A stretch of DNA of 64,000 nucleotides from Streptomyces sp. NBC_00523 (GCF_036346615.1 NZ_CP107836.1:3348001-3412000), one strand, 5' to 3'. Shown: positions 8,418 to 17,031, numbered from the stretch's first letter. A program made the numbers and translations. Notes: generated by a model from the sequence alone, not told the origin.

Positions 8418-9328
8418 GACTGGGCCTCCTGGAGCGGTTCGGGCGGTTCCGGCAGCTTGACCCGGCTGCGCGGATCGGCGATCAGGAACCGGGCCACCGG
8501 GCGGTGGTCGGCCAGCGAGCGCATCCAGATCAGCACCCCGGCGAACGCCGCCGTCAGCAGGGCCAGGACGAGCTGTCCGAGGAGCGTGCCGTAGGGCGCG
8601 GTGTAGCTGGGGACGAGGAAGCCGGCCCCGACCACGCAGAGCGTGATGATGGTCATCCACCGCACGGTGGTGCGCGGCTTGGCCCGGTCGGCCTCGATCT
8701 GGCGGCGCTTGCCGACCTCTTCGCGTACCGCTTCGGACAGGTCCTCCAGCGCCTGCGCGAGACCGGGACCCCGATCCGATGCGCAGAGCATCAGCGCGGC
8801 GAGCACCTTGTCGGCGGTGACGTCGTCCAGCGCGTCGGCGAACGACTCCAGCGCGTCGGCGGGGCGCCAGCCGACCTGGAGGCGGTCGGCGAGGTCGGCG
8901 ATCTCGTTCTCCAGGTCGGCGGGCGCGCCGCGGCGGCTGGCGATCATCGCCTGTTCCAGGCCCATGCCGAGGCGCAGCACGTCGGACAGGCGCTGGGTCC
9001 ACTCGCCGAGCGCCTCCAGCTTGTCGATGCGCACGGTCGCGTTCTTCGTGGGCGAGAGCAGCCAGGGCACCCCGACCACGGCGGCGCCGACGAGCAGCCC
9101 GCCGGTGAAGACGCCGGTGATCACCCAGACGGCCAGGGCGAGGACGCCGCCCGCCGCCCAGCGGGTCCGGCGGCGCATGGCCGCGTCGTGCGCCACGCTG
9201 CCGCCGAGGCCCCTGCGCGAGCGGCGGACCGGGCGCGGGGCCGTCGTGCCGACCAGTCCCGCGACCAGGCCCACCAGGCCGCCGGCGACGGCGAGTCCGG
9301 CGAGCACCCACATCAGCATGAGATTCAT
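8414..9328 (-). CDS. Type II secretion F domain protein, TadB-like
   Basis: A protein of about 304 residues with N-terminal membrane helices (about 4-25 and 60-90), a cytoplasmic helical T2SSF domain (EWTQRLSDVLRLGMGLEQAMI onward) and C-terminal helices near 230-275. It is predicted to be the second platform subunit beside TadC. The ATG overlaps the TadA stop by four bases (ATGA). An in-frame reading frame extends upstream, but it is a shadow of tadA. Confidence 0.85.
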   Translation of the reverse strand: MNLMLMWVLAGLAVAGGLVGLVAGLVGTTAPRPVRRSRRGLGGSVAHDAAMRRRTRWAAGGVLALAVWVITGVFTGGLLVGAAVVGVPWLLSPTKNATVRIDKLEALGEWTQRLSDVLRLGMGLEQAMIASRRGAPADLENEIADLADRLQVGWRPADALESFADALDDVTADKVLAALMLCASDRGPGLAQALEDLSEAVREEVGKRRQIEADRAKPRTTVRWMTIITLCVVGAGFLVPSYTAPYGTLLGQLVLALLTAAFAGVLIWMRSLADHRPVARFLIADPRSRVKLPEPPEPLQEAQS

Positions 9329-10872
9329 CCGGCCATCACCTGGAGGTCCAGCGGGCGCGGCCAGGAGCCGTGCGGATGGTCCAGCAGGTGTACGGGGAAG
9401 CCGACCCGGACCAGGTCCTCCAGGCAGGAGGGGTGCATGTGCGGGACGGCCCTCGGCTCGCCGGGGCGGGGCGCGAAGATCCGGTTGGTGGCGGGGCGGC
9501 CGTTCTCGCCCATGCCGGTGACCTCCAGGACGTGCGAGACGAACCGGTGCCGCTTGCCCTCGATGCGGGTCTCGTCGCGCATCGAGACGAACACGATGAA
9601 GTCCAGCCCGTTGGCGGCCTGACGGTACGCCAGCTGCTCGGTCATGTTGTCCTGGGCCAGCAGGTACAGCTCCGCGATGCGGTCGAAGACGATCTCGGGG
9701 CGGCGGGCGTGGATGGTGCAGAGGTTGCCGCCCTTGCCGTTGGTCATCGCCTGCATCATGGCGACGATCTCCTGGCCGCGGACCTCGCCGACGACGACCC
9801 GGGACAGCGACATGCGCAGCGCGCGGTGGATGAGGTCGAGCAGGGTGATCTCGCCCGCGCCCCGGCCGTCGGCGCCGCGTTCGCCGTTGGACTCGCGGGA
9901 CTCCATCGGCACGACCTGGCGGTGGAAGCCGTTGGTGTGCGCGAAGAGTTCGAACTCGGTCTCGATGGTGGCGAAGCGCTCGTCCGGGTCGATCTCCTTG
10001 AGCAGGGCGCGCAGCAGCGAGGTCTTCCCGACCGCCTGCTCGCCCGTGATCATGATGTTCTTCTCGGCGCGCACGGCGGCGGCCAGGAAGGCGGCCAGGG
10101 TCTCGTCGATGGCGCCGAGCTGGATCATCCCGTCGAGGTCCACGTCCTTGACGCGGTGCCTGCGGATGGTGACGAAGGTCTTCGGGGTGACCCCGGTGAC
10201 GGCCTGGAGCCGGGAGCCGTCGGCGAGGCGCAGCGCGAGGAACGGGTCGGCGGTGGACAGGGTCCGCTCGCTCTGCCCGGTGCGGCGCGCCAGGTCCCGG
10301 AGCATCTCCTGGAGCTCCTCGTCGGAGTCGGCGACGGGCGCGACCCGGACCCGCCCGCTGTCCCCGTAGTCGAGCCACACCTCGTCGTAGCCGTTGATGA
10401 GGATGTTCTCGACGCGCTCGTCGTCCAGATAGGGCTGGAGGCGCCCGGCCCGGAAGAGCATGTCGTAGACGGCGGAGGCGAGGGCCGCGTCCTCGGCCTG
10501 GGTGGTGCTCGCCCCGCGTTCGACGGCGATGGCGTCGGACCAGACGGCGACGGCCTCGTTGATCAGGGCGCGGCCGCGCTGGGCCTGGGACTCCGGGCTC
10601 ATCCGGGCCGACGCCTTGATCTCCTGGGCGAGCCGGTCCGCGACCCGCTTCTTGATCTCGCCGGCGACCCGGTAGTCGACGGTGGCCTGCGGGAGGCGCG
10701 TCTCGCCGATCGCCCGGATCGAGGAGACCCCGGCGGTGGGCCGCTGCCCGGCGCGCGGGTCGGTCCGGGGCGGGACGGGCGGGCCGAACTCGCCGCGCTT
10801 GAACGCGACGGTGTGCTCGGCCGCCGGATTGGGGTGCATCACCGGGTCGGGGTGCAGCGGGTTAGCGCGCAT
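9325..10872 (-). CDS. TadA/CpaF-family secretion ATPase
   Basis: A 515-residue cytoplasmic ATPase predicted to power Tad pilus assembly. The N-terminal domain (about 60-240) leads into the catalytic domain with Walker A GEQAVGKTS at about residues 277-285, the Asp-box region ATIETEFELF, Walker B SRVVVGEVRG and the His box CTIHAR. The P-loop is unusual: most TadA/CpaF proteins, including the second copy in this window, have GGTGSGKTT-like sequences. Lys and Thr/Ser are kept, so activity is expected. The ATG overlaps the upstream ATPase gene by 11 bases. An internal ATG at residue 12 is an alternative start. Confidence 0.9.
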   Translation of the reverse strand: MRANPLHPDPVMHPNPAAEHTVAFKRGEFGPPVPPRTDPRAGQRPTAGVSSIRAIGETRLPQATVDYRVAGEIKKRVADRLAQEIKASARMSPESQAQRGRALINEAVAVWSDAIAVERGASTTQAEDAALASAVYDMLFRAGRLQPYLDDERVENILINGYDEVWLDYGDSGRVRVAPVADSDEELQEMLRDLARRTGQSERTLSTADPFLALRLADGSRLQAVTGVTPKTFVTIRRHRVKDVDLDGMIQLGAIDETLAAFLAAAVRAEKNIMITGEQAVGKTSLLRALLKEIDPDERFATIETEFELFAHTNGFHRQVVPMESRESNGERGADGRGAGEITLLDLIHRALRMSLSRVVVGEVRGQEIVAMMQAMTNGKGGNLCTIHARRPEIVFDRIAELYLLAQDNMTEQLAYRQAANGLDFIVFVSMRDETRIEGKRHRFVSHVLEVTGMGENGRPATNRIFAPRPGEPRAVPHMHPSCLEDLVRVGFPVHLLDHPHGSWPRPLDLQVMAG

Positions 10873-11734
10873 CGGCCTTCTCCCCTTCCCCGTACGGTCC
10901 TTGCGGGTGGTAGGCGGCGCCCTGGTGGTACGGGCCCGGGGCGCGGGGTGCGAGGCGGTCGCGGCGCAGGGCGACCCGCTCGCGCAGCGGACCGGTGGCC
11001 GCCCGGGCGGCGCGCATCAGGTCGGAGCGGTCGAAGCGGCTGCCGCCGTCCACCCCGTCGGACAGCACCTCGGCCTGCTTGGGCCGCCAGGGCATCCTGG
11101 CGAGCACCGGCACCCCGAGCGCCTTCTCGACCTCGCCGGACGTGTAGGGCCCGCCCTCGACCAGCAGGACGGCGAGCGCGTCGGCGCCCGTGCCGCCGGG
11201 CCCGGCCAGCGACTTGCGCAGCGCCTCGACGCGGACCTGGGCGCTCTGGACCCCGCGCAGAGTGTTGCGGACGACCATCACGACGACGTCCGCCCGCTTG
11301 GCGAGCACCGCCGAGGCGCCGAACGCGCCGCGCCGGCCGAGGTCGACCAGGACGTCGTGCTGGTGGTCCTCGATCCGGGCGAACAGTTCGGCGAGGCTGC
11401 CCCAGGCGGGGTCGAGCCCGGCGGCCTGCGCGGGGTCGGTGATCCCGGGCAGCAGGAGCCGGCTGCTGCTGTTGTCCTCGGAGATGTCGACCAGCTGCCG
11501 CCAGAACGCCTCGACCAGTTCGTCCTTCCGCTGGGCCACGGCGAGGTTGCGCAGCCCGTAGCGGGCGTCCATGCGGCCCTGGAGGGCGCCCGCGAGGACG
11601 GCCCCGCCGTCGGGGTCGCACTCGGCGAGGATCAGCCGGCGCCCGGGGTCCAGGGGCCAGGCGAGCAGCAGGGCGAGCGCCGAGCTGGTCACCCCCGGGG
11701 CCCCGGTCCCGCCGGCCAGCGCGATCACGGACAT
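10862..11734 (-). CDS. TadZ/CpaE-like ParA-superfamily ATPase
   Basis: A 290-residue MinD/ParA-type protein. The N-terminal P-loop is degenerate: AGGTGAPGVTSSALAL stands where KGGVGKTT is expected and lacks the usual lysine, as is common in TadZ/CpaE-like localisation proteins. LAECDPDGG corresponds to switch I/Walker A-prime, DVLVDLGRRG to Walker B. It probably places the Tad machine in the cell. The tail (about 255-290) is proline/glycine/tyrosine-rich. The ATG overlaps the stop of the SAF-domain gene by one base. Confidence 0.8.
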   Translation of the reverse strand: MSVIALAGGTGAPGVTSSALALLLAWPLDPGRRLILAECDPDGGAVLAGALQGRMDARYGLRNLAVAQRKDELVEAFWRQLVDISEDNSSSRLLLPGITDPAQAAGLDPAWGSLAELFARIEDHQHDVLVDLGRRGAFGASAVLAKRADVVVMVVRNTLRGVQSAQVRVEALRKSLAGPGGTGADALAVLLVEGGPYTSGEVEKALGVPVLARMPWRPKQAEVLSDGVDGGSRFDRSDLMRAARAATGPLRERVALRRDRLAPRAPGPYHQGAAYHPQGPYGEGEKADAR

Positions 11735-12420
11735 CAGGAACCGCTCCCGCTCTTCACGACGATCGCCACCCGGCCGGTGGCGGCCCGCGCCGCGAGGGCC
11801 GGTCCGTCGGTCGCCGGGACGGCCACGTCGATGGTGGCGACCCCGGTGGCGTCGGCGGGGTCGCCGACCGCGACGACGGTAGCCGCGATGGTCTGCGGCG
11901 GGGCGTCGGACGTCTCGTCGTTCTCGCCCGGGGTGCTGACGATGAGGACCTTGCGCCCCGGGAACAGCCCGGAGGTGGGCCGCTGGGAGGGCTTGGTGGC
12001 GACGCCGACGAGGGTGTCGCCCTGCTTGAGGAGGCTGGTGGAGGTGTACTGGTCGCGGGCGAGCAGGGCGCCCGGGGTGAGCGAGACCGCCGCCCGCTTG
12101 CCGACGACGGCGCCCCGGTCCGCCGCCTTGACGGGCTTGAGGGCCGGGTCCAGGGATATGGAGACCTCGGTGAGGTCGCCGTCCTCGATGACCTCACCGG
12201 CCGCCACCGCGTGGGTGACGGCGAGCACGTCGGTGCGCTCGCCGGTCGCCGTGAACAGCAGGGCGCCGGAGAGCCCGCCGACGGCGGTCAGGGCGAGGGA
12301 CAGGGCGATGAGGGCCGGGCGGCGCCGTCGCTGCTTCAGTGCCCGCGGGGGCGCCACGGGGGTGGGGGTGCCCGGCGCGCCGCCCTGGTAGGGCGGGGCG
12401 GCGGTCTTGGTCCTGCTCAA
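11734..12420 (-). CDS. SAF-domain protein, CpaB/RcpC-like
   Basis: A 228-residue protein with a cytoplasmic proline-rich N-terminus, one membrane helix (about residues 36-57) and an extracytoplasmic SAF domain (about 63-125, VTHAVAAGEVIEDGDL and KRAAVSLTPGALLARDQY). The family participates in Flp pilus assembly, possibly by binding the wall through its SAF/beta-clip domain. The start is a TTG with GGAGG about 9 bases upstream; no better ATG or GTG exists in frame. A 64-base gap separates it from the PKD-like gene. Confidence 0.8.
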   Translation of the reverse strand: MSRTKTAAPPYQGGAPGTPTPVAPPRALKQRRRRPALIALSLALTAVGGLSGALLFTATGERTDVLAVTHAVAAGEVIEDGDLTEVSISLDPALKPVKAADRGAVVGKRAAVSLTPGALLARDQYTSTSLLKQGDTLVGVATKPSQRPTSGLFPGRKVLIVSTPGENDETSDAPPQTIAATVVAVGDPADATGVATIDVAVPATDGPALAARAATGRVAIVVKSGSGS

Positions 12421-12484
12421 TGGGTGCCTCCAGCAGTGCTTTCGCTGCGCGCGCTCGTCATCGGGCGGTGGTGCTTCCCGGTCG

Positions 12485-13426
12485 TCAGCCGACGACCTGG
12501 AGCTCGCCGATGGCCACGGTGGTGGCGGACTCCCGGGTCTCGGTCAGGTCGCCGCTCTCACCGCCGCCCTCCCAGTGGATGGTCCACGTGGACGTGGCGG
12601 TGACCTTGAACTTGTTTCCGGCCTCGCCGCGCGAGGTGTGGCGGTAGACGTGCCCGCAGTCGGGCGACTCCCGCTTCCCGTACGACGCCTGGTAGGGCTC
12701 GCCGGGCTTGGTGCAGGTGACGGACGAGCCGTCGCCCATGTTCCACACGACCTTCGACACCTTGGCGGTGGCGGTGACCGAGACGGCCCCGGCGGTGACG
12801 GTCCTGGCCTGCGGTCCGGTGGTGTTCGGGTGCTGCTTGTTCCACATCCAGACCGGCAGCCCGACCAGACCCGTGCGGCCCGGCTCCGGCGCGATGCCGA
12901 TGTCCGCGCCCTTGAGGGTCATCCGGGCGACGGCGCGCTCGGCCAGCTCGGCCGGGGTGGGCCCGGCGTCCTTGCCGATGGTGCCGTTGGGGAAGAACGT
13001 GTCACGGGGTACGAAGGTCCCGGCGCCCTTGTACGGGAAGTCGGGGCAGTTCGTGGGGTGGTAGATGTCGCCCTCGTCGGGCTTGTGGTTGCCCCAGATG
13101 ATGTAGTCGTCGGCCGGGGGCTGCGGGTCGAGCAGGGTCCAGTAGCAGGACTCGTTCCAGAAGCCGAGCCCCGGCACGTAGCAGGGGATCTCCTGGCCGT
13201 TCTCCCGGTGGCACTTCCGGCCGCCCCCGGAACCGCCGCCCGTGCCCCCGCCGGAGCCGTCGTCCCCGGGATCGCCGGGGTCCTCGGCGGTGATGTCGCA
13301 GACCTGCGTGCCGGGCGGGCACTTCACGCCGCCGTCGGCCACCGCTGCCTGCGTGCCGGCCAGCGCCAGGGCGCCGGCGGCCAGGGCGGTGAGCACACCG
13401 CGCGCGTACCGCACCGGGGTCAGCAT
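12485..13426 (-). CDS. Secreted protein with PKD-like domain, Tad locus
   Basis: A protein of about 313 residues with a Sec signal peptide (VLTALAAGALALAGTQAAVA, cleavage near residue 31). A cysteine-bearing region with a Gly/Ser linker (about 50-70) and a unique central domain (about 75-190) follow. A C-terminal PKD-like beta-sandwich is recognisable from VVWNMGDGSSVTC and the later CGHVYRHTSRGEAGNKFKVTATSTW, the usual WDFGDG...HTY pattern. The cysteines suggest disulfides outside the cell. The ATG at 13426 lies inside the end of the lipoprotein gene (7-base overlap). It may be a pilus tip or wall-contact component; I know no characterised relative. Confidence 0.75.
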   Translation of the reverse strand: MLTPVRYARGVLTALAAGALALAGTQAAVADGGVKCPPGTQVCDITAEDPGDPGDDGSGGGTGGGSGGGRKCHRENGQEIPCYVPGLGFWNESCYWTLLDPQPPADDYIIWGNHKPDEGDIYHPTNCPDFPYKGAGTFVPRDTFFPNGTIGKDAGPTPAELAERAVARMTLKGADIGIAPEPGRTGLVGLPVWMWNKQHPNTTGPQARTVTAGAVSVTATAKVSKVVWNMGDGSSVTCTKPGEPYQASYGKRESPDCGHVYRHTSRGEAGNKFKVTATSTWTIHWEGGGESGDLTETRESATTVAIGELQVVG

Positions 13427-13992
13427 GTCCGGTCCTTGTCGATCGTGTAGTCGACAATCCGCCAGCCGCCCTTGCCGTCCTTGGCCGTGGTGGCCTTCGC
13501 GGTCCAGGGGCGACGGTCGTCCTCCTTCACACCTGCAATCGGTTTGCCCGTCGCCCGGCGCACCACGATGCCCGTCACGTCGACGCAGTCGGTGATCGTG
13601 GCGGTGTGCACCGAGGAGTCCACATCGACGGCCGTGACCTTCGGCGAGATGACCGGCGGGCCCGTGAAGGCGATGCCCGTCTTCTGGTAGTACGTGAAGG
13701 CCTCGATGATCATCATGCCGGCGTCGCCGGTCGTGTACTCGCTGAGCTTCACGTCCTTCATGCTGCCCGTGGAGTACGCCTTGGTCTGCGCCTCCCACAT
13801 CCCGCGGTACGCCGCGAGGGCGTCCCGCTCGGCGGCCGCGCGCTTCTTCGCCGCGCCGTCGTCCTTGGTGGCGCTCGCCGTGGGCCCGGCGGGCTTCTTC
13901 TCGTCCTTCGCACCACAGCCCGTGGCCAGTACGAGGAGGCAGACCGCCATCCCCGAACAGGCCATCAGGCCGGCCTTCTTCCCGCGTGCCAT
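13420..13992 (-). CDS. Putative lipoprotein, head of first Tad operon
   Basis: A protein of about 190 residues with a basic N-terminus (MARGKKAG), hydrophobic core and a lipobox-like ATGC ending at Cys26, so probably a lipid-anchored exported protein. The -3 residue is alanine rather than leucine, so the lipobox is imperfect. The remainder (WEAQTKAYSTGSMKDVKLSEY ... ITDCVDVTG) resembles small actinobacterial lipoproteins of the NTF2-like/DUF type; function unknown. I chose the ATG at 13992 rather than 14025 because an AGGGGGG site precedes it and the signal sequence begins there. It is the first gene of the leftward operon. Confidence 0.75.
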   Translation of the reverse strand: MARGKKAGLMACSGMAVCLLVLATGCGAKDEKKPAGPTASATKDDGAAKKRAAAERDALAAYRGMWEAQTKAYSTGSMKDVKLSEYTTGDAGMMIIEAFTYYQKTGIAFTGPPVISPKVTAVDVDSSVHTATITDCVDVTGIVVRRATGKPIAGVKEDDRRPWTAKATTAKDGKGGWRIVDYTIDKDRTC

Positions 13993-14355
13993 CGGACCCC
14001 CCTGGTCATGCGCCGTGGTGCGCATCGTCGTCTGCGTCCGGAAAGTGATGTGCCGTCATTCTGCATCACGGTCCCGGGCCGAACGGGCGCCGTTCTGTCA
14101 CAACTATGTCCGACTGCGGTGACAGAAGGGCCGGTTGATGACCTGCGTATGAGCAGAATCTGATCACCTCACCCGCCACACCGATCACATCCCTGCCATC
14201 GGTCCGGCAGCGGCTCCGAGTTGGCCGGTCAAGACCTTGTCCGTACCGCCAACCGCCCTTGTCCAGAAGATTCCTTCGCGCGGTCAAGGGGGCGGTCAAG
14301 GGGTGAGGCGCACCATCAGCCGTGTTCCACAGCGCGTCCAGGGGGAGACGATCCA
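13993..14355. promoter_or_regulatory. Divergent promoter region between Tad and type IV-like operons
   Basis: A 363-base gap between two divergently transcribed operons, with no convincing gene. It holds a perfect 9-bp inverted repeat TTCTGTCAC (14093-14101) and GTGACAGAA (14119-14127) separated by 17 bases. The octamer CGGTCAAG occurs three times as direct repeats at 14226-14233, 14281-14288 and 14293-14300. A reading frame starting at 14221 runs into the next gene but lacks a ribosome site. I read the region as regulatory; start sites were not determined. Confidence 0.6.
14093..14127. promoter_or_regulatory. Inverted repeat TTCTGTCAC-N17-GTGACAGAA, candidate operator
   Basis: Perfect 9-bp arms separated by 17 bases, about 100 bases before the lipoprotein start. 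The GTCAC/GTGAC core recurs at 15230-15243 before the TcpC-like gene. A dimeric regulator binding site is inferred; a transcribed hairpin is less likely given the long spacer. Confidence 0.5.
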
Positions 14356-15222
14356 ATGCGCACCCACGCACCACCACCCACAAGAAGCGAAGGGCTCATA
14401 GGCCGCCTCAACACCGAGTGGGCGGACCTGAGCCAGGACGAGACGTTCCGGCTGCACCTGCGCCGCTGGTACGGCGACCCGGCACCCACCGGCCCGCAGT
14501 CCCTGCTCGACACCCTGCGCGCCTGCCGGACCTCCGGCGGCCAGGACCGCATCCTGCTCCCGCTGCTCAGGGCGGCCGTCACGGGCGGCCCAGGCGGCCC
14601 GCTCGCCGCGCGCACCGTGGTGCAGACGATGCTCCCGAAGGCGATCCGCATCGCCCGCAGCCAGCTGCGCCCGCAGTACGACTGGGAGGAGACGGTCTCC
14701 CTCACGGTCGGCGCCCTCTACGAGGTCGTCCGGACCTATCCCATCCACCGCCGCCCCCGGCGTATCGCGGCCAACCTCTCCCTGGAGACACTGAGCCTGA
14801 CGCGCCGTCTGATCGGGGACGACGCGTCCGCCGTGCCGCTGGACCCCGACAGTGCGGCCGGGATCTCGACCGCCGACCCCTCCCCCGCCTCCCAGGCCGA
14901 ACTGACCCTGCTCCTCGCGAGGGCCGCCGACTACCGGCTGCTCGCCGAGGACGAACCGGGGCGCGCGGCAGGCTGGGACGCCCGGGCGGAGCTGGTCGAA
15001 CTCCTCGTCTGGGCGCTGGAGTCGGGCGCGCTGGACGTGGAGGACGCGCGCCTCATCACCGGCTACTACCGGGACCGGCCGGCCGGCCATCCGGTCACCC
15101 CGCGCCCCTCCGCGCGGGACGGTGCCCGGCAGCGGCAGCGGCGGAGCAGGGCCGTCCGGCGGCTCACGGCAGCGGCCTCCGGGAGGTTCGCAACCCCTGA
15201 CAGGTTCGCGACAGCGAAGTGA
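14356..15222 (+). CDS. Hypothetical helical protein, first gene of type IV-like operon
   Basis: A soluble, highly charged helical protein of about 288 residues with no membrane segment. Residues about 95-165 (ILLPLLRAAVTGGPGG, LRPQYDWEETVSLTVGALYE, RRPRRIAANLSLETLSLTRR) faintly recall region 2 of sigma factors, and the C-terminal third is arginine-rich. No diagnostic HTH is obvious to me, so I do not assign a function; a regulator is possible. ATG at 14356 is chosen for its purine-rich GGGGGAGACG site; the frame continues upstream without one. Transcribed in the same direction as the secretion genes, 114 bases before them. Confidence 0.7.
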   Translation: MRTHAPPPTRSEGLIGRLNTEWADLSQDETFRLHLRRWYGDPAPTGPQSLLDTLRACRTSGGQDRILLPLLRAAVTGGPGGPLAARTVVQTMLPKAIRIARSQLRPQYDWEETVSLTVGALYEVVRTYPIHRRPRRIAANLSLETLSLTRRLIGDDASAVPLDPDSAAGISTADPSPASQAELTLLLARAADYRLLAEDEPGRAAGWDARAELVELLVWALESGALDVEDARLITGYYRDRPAGHPVTPRPSARDGARQRQRRSRAVRRLTAAASGRFATPDRFATAK

Positions 15223-15229
15223 CGATCCA

Positions 15230-15243
15230 GTGACACAAGTCAC
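15230..15243. promoter_or_regulatory. GTGAC-acaa-GTCAC palindrome upstream of TcpC-like gene
   Basis: Perfect 5-bp arms around a 4-base spacer, followed at 15261-15268 by a second palindrome TGACGTCA. Both lie in the 114-base gap before the TcpC-like start. The arm matches the core of the inverted repeat at 14093-14127, hinting at a common regulator; this is inference. Confidence 0.45.
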
Positions 15244-15336
15244 CCAGGATGGTGGCCTGTTGACGTCACACCCGTACGGCCGGATCCACCTGCCCCGTGC
15301 ACACCCGATGCTGCGGACCGCTCAGGGAGACATGCG

Positions 15337-16623
15337 ATGAAGCGCGGCCTCAGGCTGGCGAACAAGAAGCAGAAGACCACCGAACAGGCACCGTCGAAGC
15401 CGAAGGCCACGCGCACCTCGCGCTACGCCACGGTTCCCCGGGCGGTGCCCGCCGAGGCAGTCGCCGAGGAGGAGACCGACGAGCTGGACGAGGCGGCCAC
15501 CGGCTGGCAGCAGACCACCGTCAAGATGGCGGGCCTCACCAAGCTGGTCACCGTCGTCGTCTGGATCATGGTCGTCGCCGGACCGCTGCTGGGGTTCTTC
15601 GCGGTCGCGGTGGCCAGTTCCTCGCAGGCGCCGACGACCACCGGCAAGCAGGGCGGGACCGGCTCCGCCCCGTCCGCCACCGGGCCGTCGGGGTTCGCCG
15701 AGCTGTACGTGGCGGCGTATCTGGCGGCGGGCGAGGGCACGGAGGAGGACCTGCTTCCGTACTACTCCGAGCCGGTGACCCTCGCGAACGAGCCGGGCTC
15801 GCGCTCCGCGTCGAGCGTCGTCACCGTGGCGGCCCAGCAGGCGGAGAAGGGCTACTGGTCGGTGACGGTCGCGGCCCGGATCTCGGCGAAGGACAAGGCC
15901 GGAAAGATGAAGGACCGGGGCATGCACTACTACCGGGTCGGCGTCCAGGTCTCGGGCACACCGGAGGCGGGCGGCACGATCGACCCGTCGAAGGCCGCCG
16001 AGGGCCCGGCCTCCCCGGCCGCCTCGGGCCCGGCCCCGTCCCCCGCGCAGTCCTCGCCCGCCGCCCAGGCGTCGCCGCAGCCGAGCGGTTCCGCCCCGGC
16101 CCCCGCGCACCGGGGCCCGGCGGCGCTCTACGCGGCGACCTCCCTGCCGGCCGAGGTCAACGCCCCGGCCGCCGCCGAGCACGGCGACCTTGCCTACGGA
16201 TCGGACCGGGGCGTCAGCGCCGACAACCCCGTGACCGACACCGTGAGCCGCTTCCTCGCGGCCTACCTGACCGGACAGGGCGAGCTCAACCGCTACGTGT
16301 CCCCCGGCCTCCAGGTCGCGGCCATCACGCCCGCCCCGTACGAGTCCACGCTGCTCACCGGCGTCCGGGACGACCAGCCGGCCGACAGCGACGACGCGGA
16401 CGCGGTCCCCGAGGACGGCACGCAGCGGCACGTACTGGTCTCCGTGAGCGCGACGACCGGCGGCCAGGACTACCTGCTCAGCTACGCACTCACCCTGACC
16501 ACCCGGGACGGGCGCTGGGAGGTGGCGTCGTTCGACACCGCCCCGGCGCTGTCCCCGGACCAGACCGGACCGGTCGCCGACAAGGCCGGGCCCGCACCGG
16601 ACGCCTCGTCGGACGAGTCCTGA
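15337..16623 (+). CDS. TcpC/VirB8-like conjugal transfer protein
   Basis: A 428-residue bitopic membrane protein. The cytoplasmic N-terminus is lysine-rich, one membrane helix spans about residues 66-93, and two extracytoplasmic NTF2-like domains (about 105-210 and 275-400) are joined by a Pro/Ser/Ala linker (about 218-262). This matches TcpC of Gram-positive conjugation systems, a VirB8-like scaffold. ATG follows AGGGAGAC. It opens a tight seven-gene series of membrane and ATPase components that looks like a type IV secretion core. A cargo cannot be inferred. Confidence 0.8.
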   Translation: MKRGLRLANKKQKTTEQAPSKPKATRTSRYATVPRAVPAEAVAEEETDELDEAATGWQQTTVKMAGLTKLVTVVVWIMVVAGPLLGFFAVAVASSSQAPTTTGKQGGTGSAPSATGPSGFAELYVAAYLAAGEGTEEDLLPYYSEPVTLANEPGSRSASSVVTVAAQQAEKGYWSVTVAARISAKDKAGKMKDRGMHYYRVGVQVSGTPEAGGTIDPSKAAEGPASPAASGPAPSPAQSSPAAQASPQPSGSAPAPAHRGPAALYAATSLPAEVNAPAAAEHGDLAYGSDRGVSADNPVTDTVSRFLAAYLTGQGELNRYVSPGLQVAAITPAPYESTLLTGVRDDQPADSDDADAVPEDGTQRHVLVSVSATTGGQDYLLSYALTLTTRDGRWEVASFDTAPALSPDQTGPVADKAGPAPDASSDES

Positions 16624-16683
16624 GACGCCCCGGCGGACGCCGCCGGGGAGCGACGCACCACCCAGCTGATCACACGAGGGGAA

Positions 16684-17031
16684 ATGACAGTGAGTTACGC
16701 AGAGCACACCGACATGGTGCAACTGGCCGTCGACGGCAGCGTCTTCGACTGGGTCAAGGGCACCCTCCGCAACATCAAGACCCTGGCCGTCACGGCCGCC
16801 ACGGTCATGGCGATCGTCGGCACGGTCATGGCGTACGTGAAGACGAAGTCGTGGGCGGGCACCCTGACCGCCGCCATCCTGGGGGCCGTCGTGGTCTTCG
16901 CCGTCGGCAACATGGACGCGCTCAGCAACATGGTCGACAGCGAGGTGCCGGACGCCCCGAAGGACGCCATCTCCGTGGTCCAGCCCTATGAGGCGCCGGC
17001 CACCGCGGTGGGCCAGGCCGACCTGCTGTGA
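16684..17031 (+). CDS. Small two-TM membrane protein (VirB2/TrbC position)
   Basis: A 115-residue protein with two predicted membrane helices (about 33-52 and 58-76) separated by a lysine-containing turn (YVKTKSW). Size, hairpin topology and position just before a VirB3-like gene match the VirB2/TrbC pilin-like subunit of type IV systems. No signal peptide is obvious, unlike classical VirB2, so the match rests on topology and context. ACACGAGGGGAA provides a ribosome site. Its stop overlaps the next start by four bases (GTGA). Confidence 0.65.
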   Translation: MTVSYAEHTDMVQLAVDGSVFDWVKGTLRNIKTLAVTAATVMAIVGTVMAYVKTKSWAGTLTAAILGAVVVFAVGNMDALSNMVDSEVPDAPKDAISVVQPYEAPATAVGQADLL

